Below, piece by piece: positions 1 through 8,226 of a stretch of DNA of 64,000 nucleotides (its first letter is position 1; each line of letters begins with the position of its first letter). Source of the DNA: Bog-366 sp963722555 (GTDB taxonomy: Bacteria; Acidobacteriota; Terriglobia; UBA7540); assembly GCA_963722555.1 (NCBI GenBank), contig CAVRNQ010000007.1, positions 2,480,001 to 2,544,000 of the forward strand, in the 5' to 3' direction. The position numbers were made by a program, and so were the translations under genes. The notes under the pieces are model-generated. The model saw only the letters and a list, made by a program, of their open reading frames with translations. It did no database searches and was not told the origin of the DNA.

Positions 1-486
1 AAGATTCACGTGTACGGAACCGCCACCTGGAATGCCTATCGCGTCGGGCCGGAGTCGCCCGAAGCTCTGTCGCTCGCGGATCTTCTCGGGATGGCCGAGG
101 AAGTGGGCGGCAAGGGCCACCATTTTCGGGCCTTGCAACTCCCCTTCAACTTCGCCATGCCGGAAGCCCTGGCGGCCTCGACCCAGCGCTTCGACGGCAA
201 AGTCGTTCCCCTCCTGCAGGTGGCCCACGCGAAGGGCATGCTGGTCTTCGCCAGCGCCAGCCTTCTGCAACGGAAATTGGCGGAGGGCCTGCCGGAGGAC
301 CTCCGCAAGTGGTTCCCGGGGTTACGGACCGACGCGCAGCGGGCCATTCAGTTTGTGCGCTCCGCCCCGGGCATTACCTGCGCGCTCATCGGGATGAGCC
401 ATCGCGATCACGTGAGTGAGAATCTCACTACGGCCGCGCTGCCTCCGCTCAGCCGGGAACAGTTTCGCGCCATGCTCAGCAAATGA
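1..486 (+). CDS. Aldo/keto reductase family protein, C-terminal part (5' end outside window)
   Basis: The reading frame is open from the first base, so this is the 3' part of a longer gene of which 161 codons are visible. The segment LLQVAHAKGMLVFASASLLQ followed later by the SAPGITCALIGMSH stretch matches the last strands of the aldo/keto reductase TIM barrel, where the second motif helps bind the NADPH phosphate. Members reduce aldehydes and ketones or oxidise sugars with NADP(H). The catalytic Asp-Tyr-Lys-His residues would lie upstream and cannot be checked. Substrate unknown. The next gene is separated by about 140 bp holding its own promoter-like sequence, so the two are probably not one operon. 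Confidence 0.75.
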   Translation, partial: KIHVYGTATWNAYRVGPESPEALSLADLLGMAEEVGGKGHHFRALQLPFNFAMPEALAASTQRFDGKVVPLLQVAHAKGMLVFASASLLQRKLAEGLPEDLRKWFPGLRTDAQRAIQFVRSAPGITCALIGMSHRDHVSENLTTAALPPLSREQFRAMLSK

Positions 487-556
487 GGTGGGCGTTTCCG
501 GCGCGCCGCCCGCGCGGGCCGGGGAGCGCCCGCCGCCAGGAGGATTCGGCGTCAGC

Positions 557-585
557 TTGACAAGCTTCGCAGGTTTCCGTAAGTT
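557..585 (+). promoter_or_regulatory. Candidate sigma-70 promoter of the SAM hydrolase gene
   Basis: TTGACA at 557-562 is a perfect -35 hexamer. It is followed after 17 bp by TAAGTT at 580-585, a weak -10. The expected transcript start near 592 lies about 40 bp upstream of the coding start. The call rests on sequence match only. Confidence 0.4.
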
Positions 586-629
586 GGCTTCAAGCGCGCG
601 CCCCAGGATTCAAGAAAGAGGTGAAGAAC

Positions 630-1463
630 TTGTCTCGCCATCCCCTCATTACGCTCATCACGGATTTCGACACCACTGACCACTTCGTCGGCACGATGAA
701 GGGTGTCATCATGAACATCAACCCCGACGTCGATATTGTGGACATTTGCCACAAGGTGGCTTCCTACGATATTTTCGACGCCGCGTTCACCTTGGCCCAG
801 AGCTATCGGTTTTTCCCTCCCGACACCATTCACCTGGTGGTGGTTGACCCGGGCGTCGGCACAGCGCGCCGGCCGTTGCTGGTGCGGACCCTGGCATACA
901 AGTTCGTCGCCCCCGATAACGGCGTACTCTCCTTGATTTACGAGCGGGAAGAGAATGTGGAGGTCCGCCACATCACGGCTGACCACTACTTCCTCAATCC
1001 CGTCAGCAATACCTTTCAGGGACGCGACGTCTTCGCTCCGGTGGTCGGCTGGCTGAGCAAAGGGGTGGACGTGGATAAGTTCGGTGACCCCATCACCGAG
1101 TACACCAAATTCGCCTCACCTAAACCCAAGCACGTGGGGGACAGTTTGATCAAGGGTGTCGCCCTGAGAATTGACAAGTTCGGAAATATCATTACCAATC
1201 TCACCCCCGAGGACGTTCCCCAGTTGTTTGCGGAGAATCCCCCGCCGTTCAAGATCATGATCAACGAGCAGGAAGTCACACGCCTGAACCTGGCCTATTC
1301 GATGGGCAAGCCCGCGGAAGTTTTCGCGATTGTAGGAAGTTCCGGTTACATCGAAATCTGCACCAACCGGGGGTCTGCGGCGAAGATCCTGAATGTGAAC
1401 CGGGGCGTGGAAGTTGGGGTGGTGTTGGGGAGCCCGGCGCCGGCCACCCCCGACTCCGCTTAA
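630..1463 (+). CDS. S-adenosyl-L-methionine hydrolase (adenosine-forming), DUF62 family
   Basis: The protein has about 278 residues, usual for the SAM hydroxide adenosyltransferase family, which splits SAM into adenosine and methionine. Family hallmarks are visible: ITDFDTTDHFVGTMKGVI at the N-terminus, VDPGVGTARRPLLV, APDNGVLS, FQGRDVFAPV, and DKFGNIITNLT before the C-terminal beta-barrel domain. I prefer a TTG start at 630, because AGAGGTG ends about 6 bp before it; the in-frame GTG at 621 overlaps that ribosome-binding site. Halogenases of the same superfamily (fluorinase, chlorinase) use the same fold, but the plain hydrolase is by far the commoner form. A promoter-like sequence precedes the gene and a palindromic repeat follows it. 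Confidence 0.85.
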   Translation: MSRHPLITLITDFDTTDHFVGTMKGVIMNINPDVDIVDICHKVASYDIFDAAFTLAQSYRFFPPDTIHLVVVDPGVGTARRPLLVRTLAYKFVAPDNGVLSLIYEREENVEVRHITADHYFLNPVSNTFQGRDVFAPVVGWLSKGVDVDKFGDPITEYTKFASPKPKHVGDSLIKGVALRIDKFGNIITNLTPEDVPQLFAENPPPFKIMINEQEVTRLNLAYSMGKPAEVFAIVGSSGYIEICTNRGSAAKILNVNRGVEVGVVLGSPAPATPDSA

Positions 1464-1510
1464 TCCATGCGGCCATTCTGCGCCCTTCGTTGTCATTCTG
1501 AGTCCTTAGC

Positions 1511-1672
1511 CCTGTCATTCTGAGCGAAGCGAAGAATCTCGCCCTGCCCGCTCAGGATAAACCCCGCGAAGAATCTCGCTCTGTGTATTTTCATGGCAAT
1601 GCGAGATTCTTCGTCGGTCGCCGCGGCAACCTCCTCAGAATGACAGCGCCAACGAGTTTTCCCGCAGCCCGT
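1511..1672. repeat. Dispersed palindromic repeat, TGTCATTCTGAGCGAAGCGAAG class
   Basis: TGTCATTCTGAG at 1513-1524 pairs with CTCAGAATGACA near 1633-1644, enclosing a second inverted pair built on GAAGAATCTCGC and GCGAGATTCTTC. The copy ends with GTTTTCCCGCAGCCCGT. Related copies lie at about 12805, 25214, 28666, 35844 and 51563, always between genes. It could fold as a long hairpin downstream of the SAM hydrolase gene. Confidence 0.85.
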
Positions 1673-1752
1673 ATAGTTACGCATTCACCCGATCACCCAT
1701 TCCGGGTTGCCTTCCGCGGCTGAATCCGGAATAATGCCGGCCGGAGAAATAA

Positions 1753-3531
1753 ATGTTCTTGCGAAACGTAATCTTCATCATAGTGGTGGGGCTGTTTATG
1801 TCATCGCCGGCAAAGGGCGAGGGAAGCCATCCCTCGGTCGGGCCAGCCGCAGGGCGGGACCGCGAGACTCTGCGGGGTGCGGATTTGGTTCTGATGCATG
1901 GAAAAATCTGGACGGGCGAGCCGGCGTCCGGGCCGGGCTTCAAACCCGCGCCGGCTGAATTCGCCGAGGCCGTGGCGATTGCGAACGGCCGCATCCTGGC
2001 GGTGGGGAGCGACACCGAGATGCAAGCGTATGTCGGCCCCAACACCAAAGTCGTTGACCTGCAGGGCAGGCTGGCTGCGCCGGGGCTGATTGACAGCCAC
2101 GCGCACTTTATCGGCGGGGGCTTCCAGCTCCTGGAGATTGACCTGAAGGATGCGCGCAGCGAGGAAGAATTCATTCGCCGCATCGGTGAAAAGGCGAAGA
2201 CGCTCGCGCCGGGCCGCTGGCTTCTGGGCGGGGATTGGGATGAGCAGGCCTGGGCGGGGGCCAAACTGCCGACGCGCGCCATGATCGACGCCGTGACCGC
2301 CAGAAACCCGGTCTTCCTCAGCCGCTACGACGGACATGCCGCGCTGGTGAACTCGCTGGCTCTGAAGCTGGCCGGGGTCACGCGTAACACGCCGGACCCG
2401 GTAGGCGGCATCCTGGTGCGCGACCCGCAGACGGGCGAGCCCACGGGAGTGCTCAAAGATGCCGCGCAGGATTTGATGGCCAAGGTTATTCCGCCCCCCA
2501 CCGAAGCCGAGATGACGGAAGCCTTCCGCGCCGCGCTGGGCGAAGCGGCGCGGGTGGGGTTGACCTCGGTTCAGTCCATCACGGTCGATGAAGACTCCTG
2601 GAACGGGAGCTTCACGGGCGAGATCCAGCTCCTGCGGCGCGCGGAGCTGGAAGGCTGGCTCACCTGCCGCTTTTACGAAATCGTCCCCATTACGCGCTGG
2701 GAGAAGTTGCGCGACGCGGGCCTCGCCCACGGCATGGGTGACGACTTCATCAAGCTGGGCGCGGTAAAGGCCTTCGCAGATGGCTCGCTCGGCTCTGCCA
2801 CGGCCTGGATGTACGAGCCCTTTGCGGACGATCCCGCCAACCGCGGCATCCCACTGGCGCTGATGACCCCACCCGCGAAGATGGAGGTCCTTGCGCGCGG
2901 GGCCGACCGGGCGCAAATTCAACTCTGCATTCACGCCATCGGCGATCGCGCCATTGCGGAAATCCTCGACTTGTACGCGCGGCTGGGGGCCGGGCAGGCG
3001 CCCGCCCACCGCTTCCGCGTGGAGCACGCTCAGCACCTGCGCGAGCAGGATTTCGCGCGCTTCGGGAAGTTGGGCATCGTCGCCAGCATGCAGCCCTATC
3101 ACGCCGTCGACGACGGCCGCTGGGCCGAAAAGCGCCTGGGGCACGAGCGCGCGCGGTGGAGTTACGCGTGGCGGTCGATGCTCGATGCCGGCGCGCCCCT
3201 GGCGTTTGGCTCCGACTGGCCCGTGGCGCCCCTCAGCCCGATTCTGGGCATCTACGCCGCGGTCACGCGCTCGACGCTCGACGGCAAGCACCCGGAGGGC
3301 TGGTTTCCCGAGCAACGCCTTACCGTAGAAGAAACTCTGCGCGCCTACACGCAGGGCTCCGCCTTTGCGGCCTTCGAGGAAAACGAGAAGGGAAGTATCG
3401 CGCCGGGGAAACTGGGCGACGTCGTGGTGTTTTCGGACGACCTCTTTACCATTCCGCCCGCGAAAATCAAGGACGCACGCGTGGTCATGACGATCGTGGG
3501 CGGGAAAATCGTCTATCAGGCTGAACGGTAA
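1753..3531 (+). CDS. Secreted amidohydrolase, YtcJ-like (Amidohydro_3)
   Basis: This 592-residue protein begins with a signal peptide (hydrophobic stretch within residues 5-17, ending near SSPAKG). It then shows the metal-dependent hydrolase fold of the amidohydrolase superfamily: LIDSHAHFIGGG near residue 115 (metal-binding His-x-His), CIHAIGDRAI near 391, RVEHAQHL near 420 and FGSDWPVAPLSP near 484 with the catalytic Asp. The closing PGKLGDVVVFSDDLF segment is typical of YtcJ-type enzymes, which hydrolyse N-substituted amides or related C-N bonds. Substrate unknown. The signal peptide suggests a periplasmic enzyme. It lies alone between repeat DNA upstream and a separately promoted bactofilin gene downstream. 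Confidence 0.85.
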   Translation: MFLRNVIFIIVVGLFMSSPAKGEGSHPSVGPAAGRDRETLRGADLVLMHGKIWTGEPASGPGFKPAPAEFAEAVAIANGRILAVGSDTEMQAYVGPNTKVVDLQGRLAAPGLIDSHAHFIGGGFQLLEIDLKDARSEEEFIRRIGEKAKTLAPGRWLLGGDWDEQAWAGAKLPTRAMIDAVTARNPVFLSRYDGHAALVNSLALKLAGVTRNTPDPVGGILVRDPQTGEPTGVLKDAAQDLMAKVIPPPTEAEMTEAFRAALGEAARVGLTSVQSITVDEDSWNGSFTGEIQLLRRAELEGWLTCRFYEIVPITRWEKLRDAGLAHGMGDDFIKLGAVKAFADGSLGSATAWMYEPFADDPANRGIPLALMTPPAKMEVLARGADRAQIQLCIHAIGDRAIAEILDLYARLGAGQAPAHRFRVEHAQHLREQDFARFGKLGIVASMQPYHAVDDGRWAEKRLGHERARWSYAWRSMLDAGAPLAFGSDWPVAPLSPILGIYAAVTRSTLDGKHPEGWFPEQRLTVEETLRAYTQGSAFAAFEENEKGSIAPGKLGDVVVFSDDLFTIPPAKIKDARVVMTIVGGKIVYQAER

Positions 3532-3592
3532 TTCCTCTCCTTGATCAGGAGGGGGCCAGGGGGCGGTTGCGTCTCCCGCCGCAGATGAAAGA

Positions 3593-3621
3593 TTGAACTC
3601 TGCGCGCAGAAAAGGTAAAAT
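3593..3621 (+). promoter_or_regulatory. Sigma-70-type promoter of the bactofilin gene
   Basis: TTGAAC at 3593-3598 and TAAAAT at 3616-3621 are separated by exactly 17 bp, a good match to the housekeeping consensus. The predicted transcript start near 3628 rules out the in-frame TTG at 3593 as the bactofilin start and supports the ATG at 3695. Confidence 0.55.
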
Positions 3622-3694
3622 TTGGCCCTGCGAGAAGCTGCCGGTGTCAGTAAGGGCATCAGTTATCGGCCGGCGACTTCGGATTGAGTCTCCG

Positions 3695-4210
3695 ATGTGG
3701 TGGGAAAAGAAAACTCGGCCGGTGGTGCCGCCCCTCAGCGTGAGCCCGCAAGAGGCTCCGCTGGCGCCTCCAGAAGTGGAACCTGTTATGAGTGAATTGA
3801 CACCGAAGGTGATGACTCCAACGGCGCCCGGGACCCCGCGCACGCTCCTTGGCCGCACGGTGGTGGCACAAGGGCAATTATCCGCCAATGAGGATTTGCT
3901 GATTGAAGGGCAATTCCAAGGGAACATCACGCTCGATGACCATTGCTTGACGGTTGGCACCGAGGGCCACGTCAAGGCGGAAGTCCGGGCCCGGCAAGTC
4001 GTGGTTCTGGGCTCGGTGACCGGCAACCTCGCAGCTCGCGAGAAGATTGAGATCCGCCGCACGGGACACGTGGTGGGGGATCTGCAGGCTGCTTCGGTGG
4101 CCATTGAAGAGGGCGCTTACTTCAAGGGCAGTATTGACATCACGCGCGAAGGGGAGCCTGAGAACTCGCGCAGTACGGCGGCTCCCGACACCTTGAAGCC
4201 CGGCCTCTAG
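3695..4210 (+). CDS. Bactofilin (polymer-forming cytoskeletal protein)
   Basis: The protein has about 171 residues from the ATG at 3695 (MWWEKK). A proline-rich, probably disordered N-terminus of about 60 residues precedes the bactofilin core. The core begins near GRTVVAQGQLSANEDLLIEG and continues as a run of short beta-strand turns (EGHVKAEVRARQVVVLGSV, REKIEIRRTGHVVGDL) ending in AYFKGSIDI. This is the right-handed beta-helix repeat that lets bactofilins polymerise without nucleotide and act as scaffolds for cell shape, envelope or stalk proteins. The short charged C-terminal tail is also typical. A promoter with a 17-bp spacer lies just upstream. A methyltransferase-like gene follows about 120 bp downstream. 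Confidence 0.85.
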   Translation: MWWEKKTRPVVPPLSVSPQEAPLAPPEVEPVMSELTPKVMTPTAPGTPRTLLGRTVVAQGQLSANEDLLIEGQFQGNITLDDHCLTVGTEGHVKAEVRARQVVVLGSVTGNLAAREKIEIRRTGHVVGDLQAASVAIEEGAYFKGSIDITREGEPENSRSTAAPDTLKPGL

Positions 4211-4332
4211 GAATCACGCTTTCGGCCGCAGACACGGGCAAGCCCCAGAGGGCGCGAACCACACGCCCCGTTTTGCCGCTGCCTTGCCCCGGACTGGAAA
4301 GGGGCAGGTCCGGCCGAAGCCGGCGGCTTGCC

Positions 4333-4956
4333 ATGGCGCTAACCCACAGCCGGGAAGACACCCCCCGCAATTCCCTCGCCCCGCCGGGGCTCAGTCACGG
4401 CCTGCAGTGGCTCTGGCAACACCTTGTGCATGACCGCCACCCCCACATCTTGGAGTGTGGCCCCGTCCAGCAACCCACATTGCACGTCCTGTTGTCGCGT
4501 GGGGTTAAGCTTTACGTTGCGGACCTGATAACTCCCGTGCAGCAGAACGATGCAGTTTTCTGGTCCCGCCAGGGGAAGAAGCCAGTTTTCCTGAGCGCGG
4601 ATTTCCTGGCGCAGCTCCCGGCCATCCCCCCCGAGTCGCTTTCCGCCATCTGCTGCTGGGGTCTGCTGGACTTGCTTCCCCATGAGGCGCTGCCGTTGTT
4701 GCTGGAGCGCTTTCACTCCTGCCTGCAGCCGGGCGGGGTGCTCTTCTGTATCCTGCGCGAACCGCAGCTTGCGGCGGGCGCCGAGGCGCGCTGGTGGTTC
4801 GAAAGCCTGACGGTGCTCGGATCCGACAGCAGCATGCAGAAACCCTATCCCTATCCCGCCCTGACGAACCGCGAGATGGAACGACTCTTCCCCGGCGGTA
4901 ACGTTAAGACCTTCCTGACGCGCTCCGGCCGGCGAGAAGTGCTGGGGATCAAGTAG
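4333..4956 (+). CDS. SAM-dependent methyltransferase-like protein
   Basis: The protein has about 207 residues from ATG 4333; an upstream in-frame start at 4273 would add 20 arginine-rich residues of low plausibility. The order HILECGP, then LYVADL, then SAICCWGLLDLLPH, then LQPGGVLFCILRE follows the strand pattern of class I methyltransferases. However, the glycine-rich loop usually needed to bind SAM (E/D-x-G-x-G) is reduced to ECGPVQQ, so binding is uncertain. It follows the bactofilin gene on the same strand. I do not recognise a specific substrate, and it may be a non-catalytic relative. Confidence 0.55.
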   Translation: MALTHSREDTPRNSLAPPGLSHGLQWLWQHLVHDRHPHILECGPVQQPTLHVLLSRGVKLYVADLITPVQQNDAVFWSRQGKKPVFLSADFLAQLPAIPPESLSAICCWGLLDLLPHEALPLLLERFHSCLQPGGVLFCILREPQLAAGAEARWWFESLTVLGSDSSMQKPYPYPALTNREMERLFPGGNVKTFLTRSGRREVLGIK

Positions 4957-5258
4957 CGAACCTCTCCCTCGCCCCGTCTTCTCACGCAACCCGCTGCTTC
5001 CCGAAGGGGCGCTCTCCGCCGATCCCTTCCCCATGCATGACCCTTTGAACCCCCAGGCGGTCACGATTGATCACGATAAGCCCTTATCCGTCAGCAAAAT
5101 CGTCGGAAACAAAGCAGGTAAACCGGTTCTTTTCCATAACATGCTGAATCAATAGCCTTTATCGTTGTTTATGTAAGTCGTTATCCGTCAATAACATAGC
5201 CGGAGGTTCCAGGTCCATTGTTGATTCTAAAGGACATTCAGGCTTTGTTCGTACATGT
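4957..5258. other. Intergenic spacer with AT-richer stretch
   Basis: About 300 bp without a convincing gene. The part from about 5070 to 5270 is clearly richer in A and T than its surroundings and contains two similar TTATCCGTCA words (near 5085 and 5182). No terminator or RNA gene was recognised. Confidence 0.4.
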
Positions 5259-5609
5259 TTAACATCTTTTTCTTCTGCGGAACTCCGTCGCCTTGCGGTG
5301 CCATCGGCTCTCCTCCACGACCGCGATTTCCGCCTTCACAAACATATCAACTGCCTCGGCAAACAGGGGGTGGGAGGCAAGCTGGGGGGTAAGGGTGGCG
5401 CGCGCCGTACTCGCCATCTGGCAGGGCGGCGCGTCACACATGGCGCGCCATAGGCCATGGTAGAGGCTCGAACGCGCTCCGCTCCGCAGGCTGTTCAGCC
5501 GCGACCAGCCTTTCCCCCGCGCTGTGCGCGGCCCGGTGGACTTCCGGGCGTTGCGGCGGTTAGCGGCCAACCGAGCGGGCGTTAAGGTGGGGGACTTACG
5601 CAGGGACAT
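5259..5609 (-). CDS. Hypothetical protein with arginine-rich ANRRNARKSTGPRTARGK motif
   Basis: This 116-residue basic protein resembles, in its first 45 residues, a family of small hypothetical proteins common in acidobacteria and other soil bacteria, which carry an ANRxNAxKSTGPxTxxGKxxSxxNxLxxG segment. The family function is unknown. The C-terminal half is unlike the usual acidic helical part that I recall and may be divergent or the product of an old frameshift. It stands alone, in opposite orientation to the upstream cluster, at the edge of the REP-rich region. Confidence 0.45.
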   Translation of the reverse strand: MSLRKSPTLTPARLAANRRNARKSTGPRTARGKGWSRLNSLRSGARSSLYHGLWRAMCDAPPCQMASTARATLTPQLASHPLFAEAVDMFVKAEIAVVEESRWHRKATEFRRRKRC

Positions 5610-5707
5610 AGCAGTACTCTACATCCAACACCGTGCTAGTCTATATCACAATGATACCTTTGTCAAGACAAATAAACCAGGCTCGGAGCCTAGAATGATT
5701 TCCTGAG

Positions 5708-5808
5708 CTGGTAGCCACGACGAGCGTTCTTCTCGTCGTGGGCTTTTTGTTTTGGTATCTTCTTCCGCATGTCGCGAGTTCATCGTCTGCGCGCTGCCGA
5801 TCGCGGGT
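5708..5808 (+). pseudogene. Truncated 5' end of a RAYT transposase gene with its upstream REP
   Basis: About 100 bp almost identical to 8432-8528, the segment spanning the upstream REP hairpin and the first codons (MSRVHRLRAADR) of the intact RAYT gene. It holds the GTAG-headed hairpin, the T-rich stretch CTTTTTGTTTTGG and the same ATGTCGCGAGTTCATCG start. The match stops abruptly after GCCGATCGC, where a different palindrome begins. The hairpin plus T-run could still act as a terminator. Confidence 0.8.
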
Positions 5809-5840
5809 GGCGCATACATTGTCTTTCATGTATGCGTCCC
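5803..5840. repeat. REP-like palindrome, GCGGGTGGCGCATAC class
   Basis: GGTGGCGCATACA and TGTATGCGTCC form a hairpin fused directly to the broken end of the RAYT remnant. The same GCGGGTGGCGCATAC head occurs at 55151 and, inverted, near 55790. There it flanks a second, decayed RAYT gene, so this palindrome probably belongs to that second family. Confidence 0.7.
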
Positions 5841-5894
5841 ACGAAAGGCCCCACGCGTGCATCAGCCTGCGTTTTGTATCGTTAGTTGGCAGTG

Positions 5895-6123
5895 GTAGCC
5901 ACGGCAAATCTGTTTTTCAGATTTGCCGTGGGTTCGTCAGGGTGGGAAACGGACAAGCCCACGACGAGGAGAGCGCTCGTCGTGGCTACCCGCTTCGCGG
6001 GCGGCGGGTCTTGAGCGCAGAGAAAATGGTAGCCACGGCAAATCCGTTTTTCAGATTTGCCGTGGGTTCGTCAGGGTGGGAAATGGAAGAGCCCACGACG
6101 AGGAGAGCGCTCGTCGTGGCTAC
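5895..6123. repeat. REP cluster: four GTAG-headed hairpins in two alternating pairs
   Basis: Two subtypes share the head GTAGCCACG. One has the stem CCACGGCAAATC with GATTTGCCGTGG (starting at 5895 and 6029, plus strand). The other has the stem CCACGACGAG with CTCGTCGTGG (ending at 5989 and 6123, minus strand). They are arranged head-out as two tandem units of about 134 bp separated by TTCGTCAGGGTGGGAAA. GTAG followed by an imperfect hairpin is the recognised signature of REPs mobilised by RAYT transposases, and an intact RAYT lies about 2.4 kb away. Confidence 0.85.
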
Positions 6124-6133
6124 CCGCTGCACC

Positions 6134-6171
6134 AAAAAAAGAATCCCCACCCAAGCAGAGCTTGGGTGGGG
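6134..6171 (-). terminator. Rho-independent terminator of the PEP-CTERM/sedolisin operon
   Basis: On the minus strand a 12-bp perfect stem (CCCCACCCAAGC with GCTTGGGTGGGG, 6145-6171) with a 3-nt loop is followed by ATTCTTTTTTT. It lies about 55 bp after the sedolisin stop codon and is a textbook intrinsic terminator. Confidence 0.85.
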
Positions 6172-6226
6172 CAGAGTGCAGATCATTCATCGAACAGATT
6201 CAGTAATCCAGTAGCCGGTTCGCGCT

Positions 6227-7528
6227 TCAGGGAAGACCGAAGAACCGGTTCGCCATGGCCGGGGCCTTCGAGACACCCATGCCCGTGACCAGGTCAAAGC
6301 CGGTTCCCGCTGGGTAGCCGTTGCTGCCCGACGTCACGTCGTAGTAGAAATATGGGAAGTTGGCCTTGAAAGCGTCGTACAGCTCCAGGTCCAGAAAGAT
6401 TCCGGCGTACGAGCCACCGAACTTGGCTTTCCCGAAGCTGACGCGAGCCGCGTCGATGTCCGCGAGAATACCCGCCATAAGCGGAGTGGACAAGCTGGTC
6501 CCGCCGACCACGTACCACCCGCCGTTGCCGCTGTCGAGCACCGCAGCTCCCGTGTTAGGGTCTCCGTCAGCAGCGATATCGGGCGTGGCGCGCCAGGGGT
6601 CGCACAGCGTGACGCCGTTAGCATCCTGGTAGCCTTGGGAAGGCTCGACCGTGCTGCACCCGCCGCCGCTGCCCGACCAACCGGTCTCACTCGTCCGTTG
6701 GAGGGAAGCGTTGACGGTCAGAGTTGTCCCGCCCACGCACGTGACATACGGAGATGTGCAAGGATAGATCGAGGGCGCGCCAGCATCGCCCGACGAGAAG
6801 AGGAGCGGCTTGTTCACGTTGTAGAGGTAGTCGAGGCTGGTCTCGTCGCCAAATTCGCTCGTGCCGTAGCTATTGGAGACCACGTCCGCCAGCCCAACCG
6901 CGGTTGTAACAGCGATCCCCATATTGTCGAGGTAATTGTCGTCTGATTCCACCAGCACGAGCTTCGCGTTGGGAGCCATGGCGTGCGCATACTCGAGATC
7001 GAGCATGGTTTCGATCTCCCAGCCAGAATCGGCGGGCGCGCGAGGCGCTCCACCATCCTGGTTAATTTGGGTGAAACAACCGCTGGCAATCGTGCACGCG
7101 GGCAGACCCATTGTGGCACTAAAACTATTCAGATCGGCCTCGGCCCCGGCGTAATGGAACGCATCGACGATGCCGATGACGATGCCGCCTCCGCCGCCCC
7201 CACCCACGATCTTGCTCGTCGAGTAAGCGGTTTGCAGGCCGTTCGGGCAGAAAATGTAGTAAGAGCCCCATGGGGCGTTGCAGAACCCCGGCAGGCCGAC
7301 GCCCTGTGGCTTCGCCAACTGGCGGGCCACCCAGACGTGCGGACGGTAGTTCCCGAGGGGGTTCGCGCTCTCGGGGACCACAGGAAGCGGTTTCCCGGTT
7401 TGCGCCGCCTTACTGGCAAGCGCATGAATATCCGCTGCCGTCAGCCGGACGGACGACTGGGCCCAACCGAGTTGACCGGCAAGCAGCAGACCTGCCGCAA
7501 ATGTCAGAAACAGTTTACGCAAAATCAT
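6227..7528 (-). CDS. Secreted serine-carboxyl peptidase, sedolisin family (S53)
   Basis: The 433-residue protein has a clear signal peptide (LTFAAGLLLAGQLGWAQ). The catalytic pair Glu/Asp is visible in SGWEIETMLDLEYAHAMAP (E-x3-D), the oxyanion Asp in LLFSSGDAGA, and the catalytic Ser in VVGGTSLSTPLMAG. The C-terminal DVTSGSNGYPAGTGFDLVTGMG is the calcium site. These are the diagnostic motifs of sedolisins, which often work at acidic pH. The long pro-domain usual in the family is short here (about 100 residues before the core). The ATG overlaps the TAA of the upstream PEP-CTERM gene by one base, with AAGGAGGTG ahead, so the two are translationally coupled. A strong terminator follows. Confidence 0.88.
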   Translation of the reverse strand: MILRKLFLTFAAGLLLAGQLGWAQSSVRLTAADIHALASKAAQTGKPLPVVPESANPLGNYRPHVWVARQLAKPQGVGLPGFCNAPWGSYYIFCPNGLQTAYSTSKIVGGGGGGGIVIGIVDAFHYAGAEADLNSFSATMGLPACTIASGCFTQINQDGGAPRAPADSGWEIETMLDLEYAHAMAPNAKLVLVESDDNYLDNMGIAVTTAVGLADVVSNSYGTSEFGDETSLDYLYNVNKPLLFSSGDAGAPSIYPCTSPYVTCVGGTTLTVNASLQRTSETGWSGSGGGCSTVEPSQGYQDANGVTLCDPWRATPDIAADGDPNTGAAVLDSGNGGWYVVGGTSLSTPLMAGILADIDAARVSFGKAKFGGSYAGIFLDLELYDAFKANFPYFYYDVTSGSNGYPAGTGFDLVTGMGVSKAPAMANRFFGLP

Positions 7529-8226
7529 TAGAGCACCTCCTTGTGCTTACGTGCCATCCGACGGCGGACGATACCATGCAATCCGAGCAGGGTGCCCATC
7601 AGAAGCAGCGTGGTCGGCTCCGGTGTAACCGTCGTCTGTAGACCCATGGTCCCGATCGCGAAGTCGGGCTCGTTGGTGCCGGTCCCCGTCGCGTCGAACT
7701 GCACAGCCCACACGTCCGGGGTGTAAATGTAGCCGCCGATGAACAACGCGGTGCCGGGATTGTGAGCAGAGGTGCCGGACGTGGTGAATGTGCCCAGGGA
7801 TTGATAGCTCGAATCGAACAGCTCAATCGAGGCCGTAAACGGACCAAAATAGTTGGCCTGAATCCAGGCGCCGGCTCCATAGAGGCCCTGATCGAAGGTG
7901 GCGGCGATGTCTGTCGGTGTGTTGCCGTAGGCATTGCCATTATAGATCAGGCCCATATTGTCAGCAAAGTTGCCGTTCCAATTGGAATCCTGCTGAAGCA
8001 CAAAAAACCCCTGTTGGGTTCCGACGAGTCCGACCAGGCCGGTGTTGCCGCCAGCCGAACTCCAAGGCTGCGGCGTCGCCAGTTGTTGTCCGCTGCAACC
8101 GTACTGAACACACCAATCGACCAGGTCGTTGAACTGAGCCGGGTTGGTAGTACCAATAACGCCTGCCCAGGCGTTACCGATCCCGAGCGCAAGACAAAGC
8201 AGACATAGTGCGAAAGTCTTTTTCAC
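7528..8226 (-). CDS. PEP-CTERM sorting domain protein
   Basis: This 232-residue secreted protein starts at GTG 8226, preceded by AAGGAGGACTT. It has a signal peptide ending near NAWA, a beta-rich body (FDSSYQSLGTFTTSG, GTALFIGGYIYTPDVWAVQFDATG) and a C-terminal VTPEPTTLLLMGTLLGL, a hydrophobic helix and the RRRMARKHK tail. This is the PEP-CTERM signal cut by exosortase, typical of surface or exopolysaccharide-associated proteins. Two cysteines in the DWCVQYGC segment may form a disulfide. Function beyond sorting is unknown. It is first in a two-gene operon with the sedolisin. Palindromes 140-190 bp upstream may be regulatory. No exosortase gene is in the window. Confidence 0.85.
   Translation of the reverse strand: MKKTFALCLLCLALGIGNAWAGVIGTTNPAQFNDLVDWCVQYGCSGQQLATPQPWSSAGGNTGLVGLVGTQQGFFVLQQDSNWNGNFADNMGLIYNGNAYGNTPTDIAATFDQGLYGAGAWIQANYFGPFTASIELFDSSYQSLGTFTTSGTSAHNPGTALFIGGYIYTPDVWAVQFDATGTGTNEPDFAIGTMGLQTTVTPEPTTLLLMGTLLGLHGIVRRRMARKHKEVL

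Noticed and set aside
1801..4104. A 767-codon minus-strand ORF across the amidohydrolase and bactofilin genes
   Set aside because: It is antisense to two genes with clear family motifs, its product has no recognisable domain and is Arg/Gly/Pro-rich. Long antisense frames are expected in GC-rich DNA.
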